Source: Liolophura sinensis (Eukaryota > Mollusca > Polyplacophora > Chitonida > Chitonidae). From it: a stretch of DNA of 64,000 bases. The stretch covers positions 4,283,501 through 4,347,500 of the forward strand of contig NC_088303.1 of assembly GCF_032854445.1 (NCBI RefSeq). The letters run 5' to 3'. How positions within the stretch are numbered: the first letter of the stretch is position 1; every line of letters begins with the position of its first letter. Shown piece after piece: positions 52,865 to 64,000 of this stretch. Made by a program: the position numbers and the translations under genes. The notes under the pieces are model-generated. The model saw only the letters and a program-made list of their open reading frames with translations. It made no database searches and had not been told where the DNA came from.

Positions 52865-54312
52865 CCTTCAGTTAGCAAACCAGAAGCAGTTATGTCAATA
52901 ACGCATTCGATGGAGAGCCTGAATCAGATGCTCAACTCTCTCAGCCAAGCTGTAGACCTGTGCGCGCCAAACATTTGTAAACCTCCTTCAGTCAGCAAAC
53001 CAGAAGCAGTTATGTCAAATAACACATCCGGTGGAGAGCCTGAATCAGATGCTCAACTGTCACAGCCAAGCTGTAGACCTGTGTGCACCAGACATTTGTA
53101 AACCTCCTTCAGTCAGCAAACCAGAAGCAGTTATGTCAAATAATGCATCCGGTGGAGAGCCTGAATCAGATGCTCAACTCTCTCAGCCAAGCTGTAGACC
53201 TGTGTGCACCAGACATTTGTAAACCTCCTTCAGTCAGCAAACCAGAAGCAGTTATGTCAATAACGCATTCGATGGAGAGCCTGAATCAGATGCTCAACTC
53301 TCTCAGCCAAGCTGTAGACCTGTGTGCACCAGACATTTGTAAACCTCCTTCAGTCAGCAAACCAGAAGCAGTTATGTCAAATAACACATCCGGTGGAGAG
53401 CCTGAATCCGATGCTCAACTCTCTCAGCCAAGCTGTAGACCTGTGTGCACCAGACATTTGTAAACCTCCTTCAGTCAGCAAACCAGAAGCAGTTATGTCA
53501 ATAACGCATTCGATGGAGAGCCTGAATCAGATGCTCAACTCTCTCAGCCAAGCTGTAGACCTGTGTGCACCAGACATTTGTAAACCTCCTTCAGTCAGCA
53601 AACCAGAAGCAGTTATGTCAATAACGCATTCGATGGAGAGCCTGAATCAGATGCTCAACTCTCTCAGCCAAGCTGTAGACCTGTGCGCGCCAAACATTTG
53701 TAAACCTCCTTCAGTCAGCAAACCAGAAGCAGTTATGTCAAATAACACATCCGGTGGAGAGCCTGAATCAGATGCTCAACTGTCACAGCCAAGCTGTAGA
53801 CCTGTGTGCACCAGACATTTGTAAACCTCCTTCAGTCAGCAAACCAGAAGCAGTTATGTCAAATAACACATCCGGTGGAGAGCCTGAATCAGATGCTCAA
53901 CTCTCTCAGCCAAGCTGTAGACCTGTGCGCGCCAAACATTTGTAAACCTCCTTCAGTCAGCAAACCAGAAGCAGTTATGTCAAATAACGCATCCGGTGGA
54001 GAGCCTGAATCAGATGCTCAACTCTCTCAGCCAAGCTGTAGACCTGTGTGCACCAGACATTTGTAAACCTCCTTCAGTCAGCAAACCAGAAGCAGTTATG
54101 TCAAATAATGCATCCGGTGGAGAGCCTGAATCCGATGCTCAACTCTCTCAGCCAAGCTGTAGACCTGTGTGCACCAGACATTTGTAAACCTCCTTCAGTC
54201 AGCAAACCAGAAGCAGTTATGTCAAATAATGCATCCGGTGGAGAGCCTGAATCCGATGCTCAACTCTCTCAGCCAAGCTATAGACAGACCCGTGCGCACC
54301 AGACATTACCAG
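52865..54312 (+). repeat. 120/121-bp tandem array, 12 copies, at the pol 3' end
   Basis: Units (CCTTCAGTCAGCAAACC...) start at 52865, 52985, 53106, 53227, 53347, 53468, 53588, 53708, 53829, 53950, 54071 and 54192. Two unit types occur: 120 bp (ATAACGCATTCGATGGAG) and 121 bp (AATAACACATCCGGTGGAG). The 120-bp type encodes a 40-residue repeat in frame; the 121-bp type shifts frame into a TAA. After the last unit the frame ends with LPAKYNDFALT and TAA, resembling a gypsy pol C-terminus. Confidence 0.95.
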
Positions 54313-54764
54313 CCAAATACAATGACTTTGCCCTGACATAAACGTTGTGCTGCAGGTTCTGCTGCCAGAAGTGATGTTACAGTGTGGTTTATTCAGGACA
54401 TGTCAGATGTTAAAAGTTCAACAGTTCAATTGTCCAGTGTGGATATTTTGATTTATGGAAATTTGAACTCTCAGATTATAAAATCAGTGTTATGAGTGTT
54501 GATTAATAATTTTAAGAAACTAACATTACGACTGTGGGTCATGTGCAAAGCACATATGAACACTAATTTCAGGTTAAATGTTCACAAATAACTGCATGGT
54601 CATATTGTTGACATAAAGTTTACAAATGTCAATTTGTAAATGTCAAGTCATTTTAAAGTTCTTAAAGGGATAGAATTTTAGTCATTTGATTATTTTGCTA
54701 CAGAAATGTAATAGAGTAACACGTATATATTAACTGATGATTTTATTCCGAAAACAAGGAGGGA

Positions 54765-54949
54765 TGTAATGTCGTGACATTTGTACAAGAGCAATGCTAG
54801 TGTAGAACTCGCTAATGTATAGAGGTTAGAAAAGTATTCAGTACATGTACGTTTTCCCAATTCAGTTCGTCTGTGATTATTGAGATTAGTTCTGTTAAAT
54901 CCTGTTGTTGATAGTAGTATTCCCTTCCCTCCAGAGACGCAACTTAACA
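54765..54949 (+). repeat. 3' LTR, complete (185 bp)
   Basis: Starts TGTAATGTCGTGACA right after the polypurine tract and ends TTAACA, so it has TG...CA ends. The 5' partner is truncated, so no target duplication can be scored. Confidence 0.88.
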
Positions 54950-56586
54950 ATAAAGTCTTGACATAAAGAGTCAATGCAACCCATTTACATGCAGTGGTTT
55001 TAAGTGGGTTTTCATAAAGGTATACATGTACAAATGATTAGGAGGCAGCACATGTATGTGGATGTGCATGGGCTAATTTGGTTTCATTACATGAACTTCT
55101 TTTTCCCAAGTTATTGCCATTTGAAAATAAAATTTATCATCAGTTTCCAACATATCCAACTTTACATGTGTTGGGGACACTGACACGTGTAAGATGTGCA
55201 TGCACATATTACGTTGCATGTCAGTAATTTTACAATATCACACACAAGCATAAATGAGAGCATTTTGCAAGGCATCCTTCATTTTTCACAAGATTTTAAT
55301 AAACTATTGTGAAAATGCTGTTATGAAGTGTATTAGTTGCCTTTCATGCTTTCATGTCAAAGTTATGTCAGTTCAGTAATAGTATTTGGACTCTTGTCAA
55401 TCATACTCTATTTTTTCCCATCTGCCATTAATTTTATCTGGGCCCTTTAATTTTGTTAAACAACTGAAGATTCTTTGCTTGCCCAAGAGAATTTTGAATT
55501 TGAATTTTAGGCCGAGAAAGAAAAACGCTTGATTGGTTTATTAGTCCTGTAGTGTATGATAATACCTATAGATTACATGTAAGTGTACTCAAGTCAGAGT
55601 CATTATTGTAATAACACAAAAGTGTAACTGCTATTGTTTATGATTATAAGGCAAAATAAATTGTTGTTATTTTTGGTAGGCATAATGGTCATTGTATTAA
55701 GCAGTGATGGATAAAATCTCCCACGTAAAAAAAACACTTGGTTTACTTCTGATGCCGTGCTTGAAATCATAAAAGAACAATTAGGGCTAAAAATGGAAAT
55801 GTGGTGTAGGATTATTTAATTATGTCCTACCTTTTATGTGTTGTCAGGTGACACATCTATTGTTATAACAAATTGAAGAATTCTTTTACATGTAGGGCTG
55901 CGTGTAATTGTTTCAGAGTAAGTCATTTTCAAACTAACATTAACACAATTAGATATATTTTAAATATTCACAGTTTACCAGTTATGCTGAAAAATACAAT
56001 TCTTTGTCTGTTCGCATGGAGTTTGATTGATGTCTGATTTTTAAAATCCAGTTGGCTAGAACTGTAAATCAACCTTAACTGAGTCCTAATAGTCATAGCT
56101 GATGCCATTATGTGAGCAGGCAATGGCACATTGTGCTAGCTGTCTTTCTGGAAGGCTTGATTCTTTCAGTTTTGAGATATATTGGCTGTTATTATTTTTG
56201 CTGCTATGTGTACTACATGTAGATGAGACACAAGCTTAGTTCATGAATAAATACAACATTGTAGGACGAAAACTGAATTGCGTGAGAGTCTGTCTCTAAA
56301 CTGCTCTGTATATACAGTATGTATTACTGCCTTTGTGCAGCCTATACAATTAAGACTTGCACTGGTCAACAAGTGGCATGTGACACTGTCTTTCTAGATG
56401 GCCATTAACAGAAATGTTGTAGAATTCCTGTCAGGCATCAGGTGTGCACATACCACAGGTGTGGTGGTCCTGCAATTGGCTGAACAAGACTCAGGTACAT
56501 CATAATTTGCCTCAGCTTGTAGTGTTGTCTCTGTAGAGGACAATGTACAGTAGATTGCTTCTGGTGCATTGTGTGAGTCTTTCCCA
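54950..56586. other. Intergenic sequence
   Basis: AT-rich; no gene or repeat supported. Confidence 0.4.
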
Positions 56587-56697
56587 TTTATTTGCTTACT
56601 TCATTGGGCAGTATAGTCAAGAATATTTCACTCTCACGTTCCAACTCACATTAATGGATGGAAGCAACAGGAAGGTTTCCAGAGCTGCTGCCTGAAG
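56587..56697 (-). mobile_element. Highly degenerate SINE fragment
   Basis: AGTCAAGAATATTTCACT with flanking TTTATTTG and GGAAGCAACAGG is all that resembles the common SINE. Confidence 0.4.
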
Positions 56698-56928
56698 AAA
56701 ACAACCAGATATCAGGTATTTCTGGACTTACTTGGGTATAGAACGAGCATTTTCATACATGTATGTATTTTGACTCTATGGCTATAGATGGTATACATAT
56801 TGACTCTCATGTGTATACAGGATTCGTTCTTCGGTGTAATTGAAACCCAACGTTAGCTTGAAATTAATAGATTTTTCCGCGATTTCTGGTGTATTTACTT
56901 GACACCTTGTACATGCATACGTATGTGT

Positions 56929-57340
56929 ACATGTGGTTGATGAGTACACAAAGGTTTTATTGGGCACACCTGTCATCTACATGTGGTTGATGAGTACACA
57001 AAGGTTTTAGTGGGCACACCTGTCATCTACATGTGGTTGATGAGTACACAAAGGTTTTAGTGGGCACACCTGTCATCTACATGTGGTTGATGAATACACA
57101 AAGGTTTTAGTGGGCACACCTGTCATCTACATGTGGTTGATGAGTACACAAAGGTTTTAGTGGGCACACCTGTCATCTACATGTGGTTGATGAGTACACA
57201 AAGGTTTTAGTGGGCACACCTGTCATCTACATGTGGTTGATGAGTACACAAAGGTTTTAGTGGGCACACCTGTCATCTACATGTGGTTGATGAGTACACA
57301 AAGGTTTTAGTGGGTACACCTGTCATCTACATGTGGTTGA
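56929..57340. repeat. 50-bp minisatellite, 8 copies plus a partial
   Basis: Units begin ACATGTGGTTGATGAG every 50 bp from 56929 to 57279; a partial ninth starts at 57329. Copies are nearly identical, implying recent expansion. It lies 0.9 kb upstream of the M13 peptidase start. Confidence 0.95.
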
Positions 57341-58263
57341 ACACATGAGATGCATGTTCAGTTCAGGCTTTGGTCAGGAAATTTGTGGATTCCCCTGAGT
57401 TCTACTATTTATAGTCCTTAATTAACTGGTTGCAGTAGGCGGTTGAAGACACTTACATGTATCTGTATGTTTGTGCCATCTAACCTTTGTCGGAGACATA
57501 GCCACTTGTCTTCTGTCAGTAATCACATGTATATCTGTACATGTATACATGTCACAGGTGGGAAAGCTCATCATTAAATTGCCAAAGGTTATACCTGCTT
57601 GCTTTAATGACCATAAACACTCAGGCTTCCTACACTCAAAAACTTGGCTGCCATTGTAGAAGTGAAAAATTTTAGACATTTAAAATTAACTCTTAGTTTA
57701 GATAGATCTGAGTGCATGAATTGTCTGTACGTACTACACATACATGTATATATATCCTGTCATAAAGAAAGGCGCATATACAAATCTAAGGCATGGTGCT
57801 TGTCCTAAAACAGACATACTCACTTTTTGTAAATTTCTGTCCTGGCAATTATTGTCAATAACAATTATTTGCTTTTCACAATTATGAGTTTCACCATACA
57901 TATAATTCTTCATAAGCTTCAAGGCTACTTGTTAATAATTGTTGTCCATTTATAGCCCTTGGTCCTTAATTATATGCCTAAAATCAAGCTTAAAGATTAC
58001 TATCCATTGATGGATCTTTTCCTTTAATAGCAAACTACTGCATGGAACATGTTTTAAGATGCTAAATATCAATCAGGGTTACATGTGTACATTGTTCACT
58101 TGTTGCAGTGCGTATGCTGTATTCAGAATCAGCTTGAAACTTTCCAAGCATCCCATGGTGGACATTTGAGCAACCAACGGTTTGGATATAATCCCATAAT
58201 ATATATCATCAGCTGTCATTCTTCATATAAGAGTTTTCGCGGTGGCAGTTCCTAGTGGCCACG
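57341..58263. other. Upstream region of the M13 peptidase gene
   Basis: Likely contains promoter and 5' UTR. No TATA box or other element can be assigned with confidence. An in-frame TAA at 58228 bounds the coding start. Confidence 0.4.
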
Positions 58264-61200
58264 ATGCCGAGTGGACAGGGACGATACTCGCCAGCTTCAG
58301 TGCGAGAGGATTGTAATGGTGGCACAGAGCTTTTACAAAAAGGCCATGTGCACAGTCACAATGAGAGCACAGAAACAGATGCCTCCACAGAGACCCAAAG
58401 AAACTGTGAGAAAAGGCAGCAGGCAGACAAAGTGCATTACAGCATTTTTAAGAAACCCTGCAGTGGCCGTCGATGGACGAGTTTTGAAAAGTATTTGTGC
58501 TCTGTGTGTGTTTTGTTACTTCTGGCGTGTGTAGCCTTCATCGTCATTGCCTTCACTCGAGACCAGCCACAGCAATGCAGCCCAGGTAAGTCTGTCAAGA
58601 TGTGATAGTTCATGAGCTTCTGTCTGCATTCGCCCTTGAATGACCTCATTTACCATTACATGGCAAGGTACTTACATTGTACTGTACATGTACTTATGAG
58701 TGGAATAAATAAGTACAGTACATTTAAGAGATAATGTTACTGCTATGGGTGTCTAACAGAAGTTTTACAGTCAATAAGGTGGATGCTGTTGTTATTTTAT
58801 TATCTTTACAAAATGTTTAACTTTGTTCACCTTATTGACTATAAGTCGTCGCTGGACACCCATAGCAGGAAACATTAATTCAGTTCTGTGTACTTCTCCA
58901 AAATATTTAATGCCGGTAATCTTATAATTAAACATGAAATACTCCAGTCATGTAAACACTTTCACAACCACAGCATTGAAAGATCCCAGCAAAGTTATTG
59001 TAAATAGTGCATGACCTGTAACGTCATACACATCGGGCAAGACCATTGTTCTTTGACAAAAGGGGTACCAGTCAATATAGTCATTGATTTTGGTTCAAAC
59101 GATTAATGTTGAAAGTAATATGTGAAGCATTTTGAACGGTGAAACAGTCGTTAGTACCAGTCTGCTTGTAATCTTTAACAGTGATACATTTCTCACTGTG
59201 AATTGAACACTGCTGCCAAGTGTTGTTTACATATCATCTGCAACACACTGGTTAGTACGTGTACATGTTCGATCTTTCTGTGACGTAATTGCATTCACCA
59301 GAATGAAATACAGAGTTGCAAATCGTTCGCCATATACTGAGTACATATGTTCAACCTTTCATGACGTCACAGGAGCTTTCCCCGTTGATGGAATGAAAAT
59401 GAACAATGTTGTGAGATGTTGTTCTCTTGCAACTGGCATGTGATGTTTATCCATTCATTTTTGTTGGCGAAAACAACATCCTGTTTTATAATAGACTTGT
59501 CCATTCTATTTACATCATCGGACAAGTGTTTCGCAGGGAGTAAAACATGATATGTATAATCTTTGATCGTCTTCCTTATATGTAATAATATGCTGTAAAT
59601 CCTGTAAAATATCACACAATTTTTCCACCAACTTAAAGCAGCAGGTGGGTTGGTGAAAACTACCTGTACATGTACATTCAAACATGCTCCCCTTTGCAGA
59701 TTGACCTGATGGAAGGTGGACACTATTTGCAAGCACTAGTTTTTTCCTATCATGAAAGTTGAAGGGAGAGTTACATATAGAAGTACAGCTGTTCTTCTCT
59801 TTCTGTAAATAATCTATCTAAAAAGCAATTCATCACTTTCAAAATTCGATAGTGCCACCATTCAGCTATCCTTACTGTGATGTATGTAAACTAGATTGAG
59901 GAATTCCTTTGACGCATGAATAATGCTTTTCCATGTTTAGACATTGGCCCTGATGCTTTTCGCTGCTTTCCATGTTTCAAAAAAGCTCTTGTTGACCATC
60001 TTAACTCTCATTCATCTGTCTTTGACTTTAATAACCATTTTGTCAATATTATATATTGAAATCAAATCAAGGAATTACATGTGCTTTCAAACTTTACTAT
60101 ATTGTCTAGGTTGGGATGGCTATTTGCTGTACACCTTCATCCAAGATGTTCTCTTTCATCTAAGATGGCCTCTGTAGGCCATCTTAACTTGTTTTCTTTT
60201 GTCTGTGACTCACCCATACTTTGAACAAGATACACATGTATTTAAATCATATGAAGGAACTGTTTTCAAATGTGAACCAAGATGACTGCTGCTGCCCATC
60301 TGACGCAGCTTCCATTCATCTGTCTGAACTTCTTGTATCCGTGCTGTACGTGAAAACACTAAATTTATTTTTAAACCGAAACCTTTCCTGCTTGAAAAGT
60401 GTTTTTCACTGCACTAGTTTGATCCAAACTGTGAATACACTCTGTTTAAATCAAAACAAAGGATGTTTTTCATGTTTGAATAATGTTTAAATTGCCATTT
60501 TGAGATGATGTTTCTGAATGTTTTTTTTTTTGTTTTTTTTTTTTGCTGCAATCAGTGAAGAGATCTACATTTGGCAGTAAAATGGTTGGCATTGCCTATC
60601 CTAAGATCAATTTATGAGTCTGTGTTTGCGACTGATTCCTGATTTACCTGATTCCTGATTTACCTGATTCCTGATTTACCTGATTCCTTTTCAGTGCCTT
60701 TTCAGATTGCTGCTTAACACCATATTCCAGGATTTTTCTCTTACACAGGGGCAGGGAGTTTTATGGGATGAGGATATGTTAGGTGCACTGATATGGGATA
60801 ATGCACACCATTTTGGTTGAAAACAAGCGGCTTTAACAAATGTTAAAGTGCGTAATCTGTGAGATGAGTGATGCTTCAACTGCTTATTGCCACCATATTA
60901 TTAGCTTGATGGCATACAATATGTAGCTTTAGGCTAAATTTTTAATGGTTTAAAGTGGTATTGAAGGATTAATGATATTTCCTGTATGGTATTTCTTCAA
61001 TAGTTTCAACATTTCTGTGTTAACTTTTAAAAGTTGACTGTACAAGAAGTCATTGTATGTACATGATACATACATGTCATGTGTGTCTAAAAATCCTGTT
61101 TCATACTTTTTTAAAAATTTTTATTTGATTGGTGTTTTATGCACTACTCAAGAATAATTCACTTACAGCCAGTATTCTGGTGAGAGAGAACTGGGCAGGG

Positions 61201-63860
61201 GACGAGGGAAACCCACAACCATTCGCACGCTGCTTACAGACCTTCCCATGTACTTCAGTCAGGTTGCATTTTTACGTAAATGTCATTGCATTTTTAGGTA
61301 AATATCTTTTGCATTTCTATTTTCTTTTCCTTTGAATAGGTAACTCAAATGTGTGTAAGACAGCGAATTGCATTAAAACAGGTAAATTCATTTATTTATA
61401 TTTATTGAACATTCCGAAGATCCAAGAGAGTGTAATTAAAGCCATCTTAAAATATCCATATCAGGTGTTCATTATTGCTTAATGTTCTACAAGACAAGGG
61501 ATCTTTTCCATATTGCATTTCTATTTAGTCATGCATCTGGAACAATACAACACCATTTTTATTCTGCTGAAGCCATTGTATATGACCACCTTGCATGATT
61601 AATCTAGTTTGACATTCATGTCAGCACCTTGAAATGACAGCATTCAATGATGTCAGCATGATACTCAAGATAGAAGTAGTTGCCATTTTTTGCTGATATT
61701 ACATAGTAAAGCAAAACATTGTAAGAGTGTGAGTTGTACATGGCTCAGATGAATCTCTAGCTAAAGATTTAGCTCTGTGTGTGTTTTTTTCATTGTTAGA
61801 GGCATCATGAGTTAATCAGGGCCCATGTGTCATTAAATTTTAACAGAAACCAAACGGATTCTCCTCACTTCATCTCACGAGAATGAAATTACAGACCCAT
61901 GCATATTCAAATTGGTCTTTAATCCCTTTTCTCATGGCAGAAATGTATACCTAATTCTTCCCACAGGTACAGATCTTGTTTTTATGGGAATATTACCCCT
62001 GAAGTAAATTCCCATGGGAGAATGTGAGCCTTGTCACACAGAGGTGCTTTAGGTGTGCATGGCTTTGGCAAGGCATTCTTGTATTCTGACAACACTAATA
62101 CACTGTATTGTACTAATATGTCAGAAAAACCCTTGACTGAGTTTAGTTTTTGCATTATACTTTAAGTCTCAGGACTACAGCTTTCTTTGTATGATTACAT
62201 AATATTTCATATATGTCAAAGAAGAAGATCACCTGATAATCCAACATCATTTTTTGTCAACTTTGACATATAAACTTTCCACAGACTCATCTGATTAGTT
62301 GAATTGTTAGTGAATAAGTTGAACTTGCATATCAGTGTATCTGGAGTAAAATCTATAAAACACAAAACATTATTAACCACAAGATCAGTGTCATGTTCAT
62401 TGGCAGTGTGTATAGCCATTGACATTGATCATTAAACACTGAATTCAGACATGACATCATTTTCAGCCACTACACTGAGGGACATGAACAGACATTAATC
62501 AAGACACACTGAATGCTGACATAATGCAGATTCAGTCATGACAGTCACCAACTTATGTTGACATTTATTGTTATAAATACCAAACGCAGATGTGCATGTA
62601 ACACCAATTTCAGCCTCCACACTGATATAAACACGTGCGGACACTAATTGTTAGTCACCACACTAATAAACATGTAGTGACATTTAATCACTTTTAGGCA
62701 CTGAATGCAGACAATTTAGCCCCCACATTGACCGACATATACCAACCTTTATCCCACATCAGACAAAATACTCCGCTTTTCATTGTACAACAGTGGTCCA
62801 GTGGGGTACAGATATATATCCTGCAAACGATGTCAAATGTATCCTTCAGCCGATACCATATGCTTCTGTTGACAAGGCTATCTGCCTTTTTTTTGGCTGT
62901 GAAAACAATGACGACCCTGAAATGATTCCCCTGTCTAGCTGAATTAATAGATCATAAACATTTGGCAGATTATAAATGTACTGCTGATGCCATAGTCTGG
63001 TATGAGAATTACCGACACTATTCCATATCCTCAGACTGAGTAACCGTGTGACTAATGTCATCATTATAAATACCAATCACATGTCATCACACTGGCTGCA
63101 GAGATCAACTGATATTAATCATTTATAGACACTGAAGACACACTCCATCAATGTCATTATCCTTAATTAATCATTAGGATCTGCAAGCAGACATAACACC
63201 GTTATGGCTTCCCTATACTGACTAGAGGCATTAAATAACATTATACCATTAGAAACCAAATACTACCCTAAATTACCTAAAATTTTGCCCACAAAAATGC
63301 ATTTTTAGAGGCAAATAGTCACAAAATACTGAAATGGTGGAGTTGTTTTTTTGTTTTTTTTTTGCTGAAACTTATAATTTTCAAGTAGAATGTCATTTCA
63401 TAGCAAACCTCAAAACACCTTTCTGAAATCAGTAGAACCCTGGGAATCAGAGAAAATGGGCAAGTTAGTCGTGAACGGAATTCATTCATTTAGGGTATAA
63501 CAATTACCACACTGATAGACAAGTACACTCTGTTGACAGTAATCGTCATAGAGACAGACAGGCAAACATCACATCAGTTTCAACTGAAACATGCAGGCTT
63601 TAGTCATTTTTTGCTGACTAAAGACATCAGATTGATGTCAGCTGCCACACTAACTGTGGATTAGTATCTCTTTTGTGGCCAAATGTTGCACTTTGCAGCT
63701 GCCCAGCTGATGGATTCCATGGACATGGCAGCTGACCCATGCGAGGACTTTTTCCAGTACGCTTGTGGGACGTGGAACAAGAAATATGTTATACCAGAAG
63801 ACAAGGCTACATTTAACACATTTGAGAAGCTTCATGATGACTTGCAAGTCATTCTTAAAG
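58264..63860 (+). CDS. M13 family membrane metallopeptidase (neprilysin/ECE-like), first three coding exons (partial)
   Basis: Exons 58264-58585, 61340-61381 and 63699-63860 join in phase 1 (about 175 codons); the gene continues past the right edge. The ATG at 58264 has A at -3 and an in-frame TAA upstream at 58228. Residues 1-77 are a polar cytoplasmic tail rich in T, E and Q. Residues 78-97 (YLCSVCVLLLLACVAFIVIA) form one membrane span, so the protein is type II. The ectodomain opens with the family cysteines: VCKTANC on the 42-nt second exon, then DPCEDFFQYACGTW on the third. The catalytic HExxH and ExxxD motifs lie outside the window. M13 enzymes are zinc ectopeptidases that cleave small peptides at the cell surface. 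The neprilysin versus endothelin-converting-enzyme branch cannot be decided here. Confidence 0.93.
58733..58876. mobile_element. Short hairpin MITE in M13 intron 1
   Basis: The ends TGCTATGGGTGTC and GACACCCATAGCA, continued by AGTCAATAAGGTG and CACCTTATTGACT, form about 41-bp imperfect inverted repeats around a loop of about 50 bp. Confidence 0.82.
58877..61118. other. M13 intron 1, middle part
   Basis: Noncoding. It holds a small perfect-arm palindrome at about 60160-60184 (AAGATGGCC ... GGCCATCTT) and a 16-bp repeat at 60630-60690. Other open frames here are not supported. Confidence 0.45.
60630..60690. repeat. 16-bp tandem repeat
   Basis: CTGATTCCTGATTTAC repeated three times plus a partial copy. 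Confidence 0.9.
61119..61256 (-). mobile_element. SINE fragment in M13 intron 1
   Basis: TTTGATTGGTGTTTTATGC, CTCAAGAATAATTCACTTA, ACCCACAACCATTCGCA and AGACCTTCCCATGTAC in order; the tRNA head is missing. It ends about 85 bp before the 42-nt exon. Confidence 0.85.
61382..62439. other. M13 intron 2, first part
   Basis: Noncoding; nothing recognised. Confidence 0.4.
62440..63660. repeat. Ancient degenerate tandem-like region in M13 intron 2
   Basis: Phrases such as CACACTGA, ACTGAATGCAGACA, TTTCAGCC and ACATTAATCA recur irregularly every 70-90 bp. Units are too diverged to align confidently by eye. Confidence 0.4.
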
Positions 63861-64000
63861 GTACTTGAATGAAAGATTTCTTTACTCTATCTGTCAAGAA
63901 ATACACGTGTAATGAGGAAGAAGGTGCGCTTATTAAAGAAAAAAATGTTGATTTCTCCCTACAAAAGTCAAAGTATGTACACTCTTCTTATTATTTCTGA

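Larger units (their letters stand above)
49532..54949 (+). mobile_element. Decayed Ty3/gypsy LTR retrotransposon
   Basis: In order: truncated 5' LTR, primer-binding-site-like TTGGCGACGAGG at 49642, gag remnant, protease, reverse transcriptase, RNase H and integrase remnants, a 12-copy tandem array, a polypurine tract (AAAACAAGGAGGGA, 54751-54764) and a 3' LTR. Domain order protease-RT-RNase H-integrase is that of Ty3/gypsy. All frames are broken by stops and frameshifts, so the copy is inactive. Confidence 0.93.

Noticed and set aside
52892-54341. Several overlapping plus-strand frames of 60-166 codons
   Set aside because: All are the 120/121-bp array read in different frames; they do not represent separate genes.
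59367-59736. Minus-strand frames of 121 and 73 codons in M13 intron 1
   Set aside because: They overlap each other in different frames, resemble no known family and have no linked exons.

Overview
This is animal nuclear DNA: intron-rich, AT-rich, full of short interspersed elements and minisatellites. The protein families are metazoan, and the genome style (tRNA-derived SINEs with a conserved core, foldback elements, abundant ACATGTA motifs) suggests a lophotrochozoan, most likely a mollusc or brachiopod. That placement is inference; no species can be named from the sequence alone.

Layout. (1) 1-11.6 kb, minus strand: the 5' half of a NEURL4-type gene (neuralized-homology-repeat protein). 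Ten exons can be chained with correct splice sites and reading phase; the gene runs off the left edge. Its introns hold a 71-bp array grown from one of its own exon starts, a 29-bp array and a 1.3-kb interspersed repeat. (2) 16.4-20.8 kb, minus strand: a complete six-exon ING4/5-type gene (248 aa) with an ING N-terminal domain, a basic region and an intact PHD finger. (3) 21.4-28.4 kb: a gene-poor cluster of SINEs and two adjacent large inverted repeats. (4) 31.4-37.2 kb, minus strand: a complete three-exon gene for a small secreted, probably GPI-anchored Ly6/uPAR (quiver-like) protein of 164 aa. (5) 38.8-40.1 kb: a foldback element with 145-bp internal repeats. (6) 49.5-54.95 kb, plus strand: a decayed Ty3/gypsy LTR retrotransposon whose pol 3' end has expanded into twelve 120/121-bp repeats. 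(7) 58.3-64 kb, plus strand: the first three coding exons of an M13 (neprilysin/endothelin-converting-enzyme) membrane metallopeptidase, running off the right edge.

The four genes are unrelated in function: an adaptor with NHR domains, a chromatin reader, a cell-surface three-finger protein and an ectopeptidase. The recurring theme is local tandem amplification of whatever sequence was there: an exon boundary, a SINE fragment and a retrotransposon gene end have each become a minisatellite. No prokaryote-style operon, CRISPR array or undescribed multi-gene system was found. The exon-derived splice-acceptor array inside NEURL4 is the most unusual feature.
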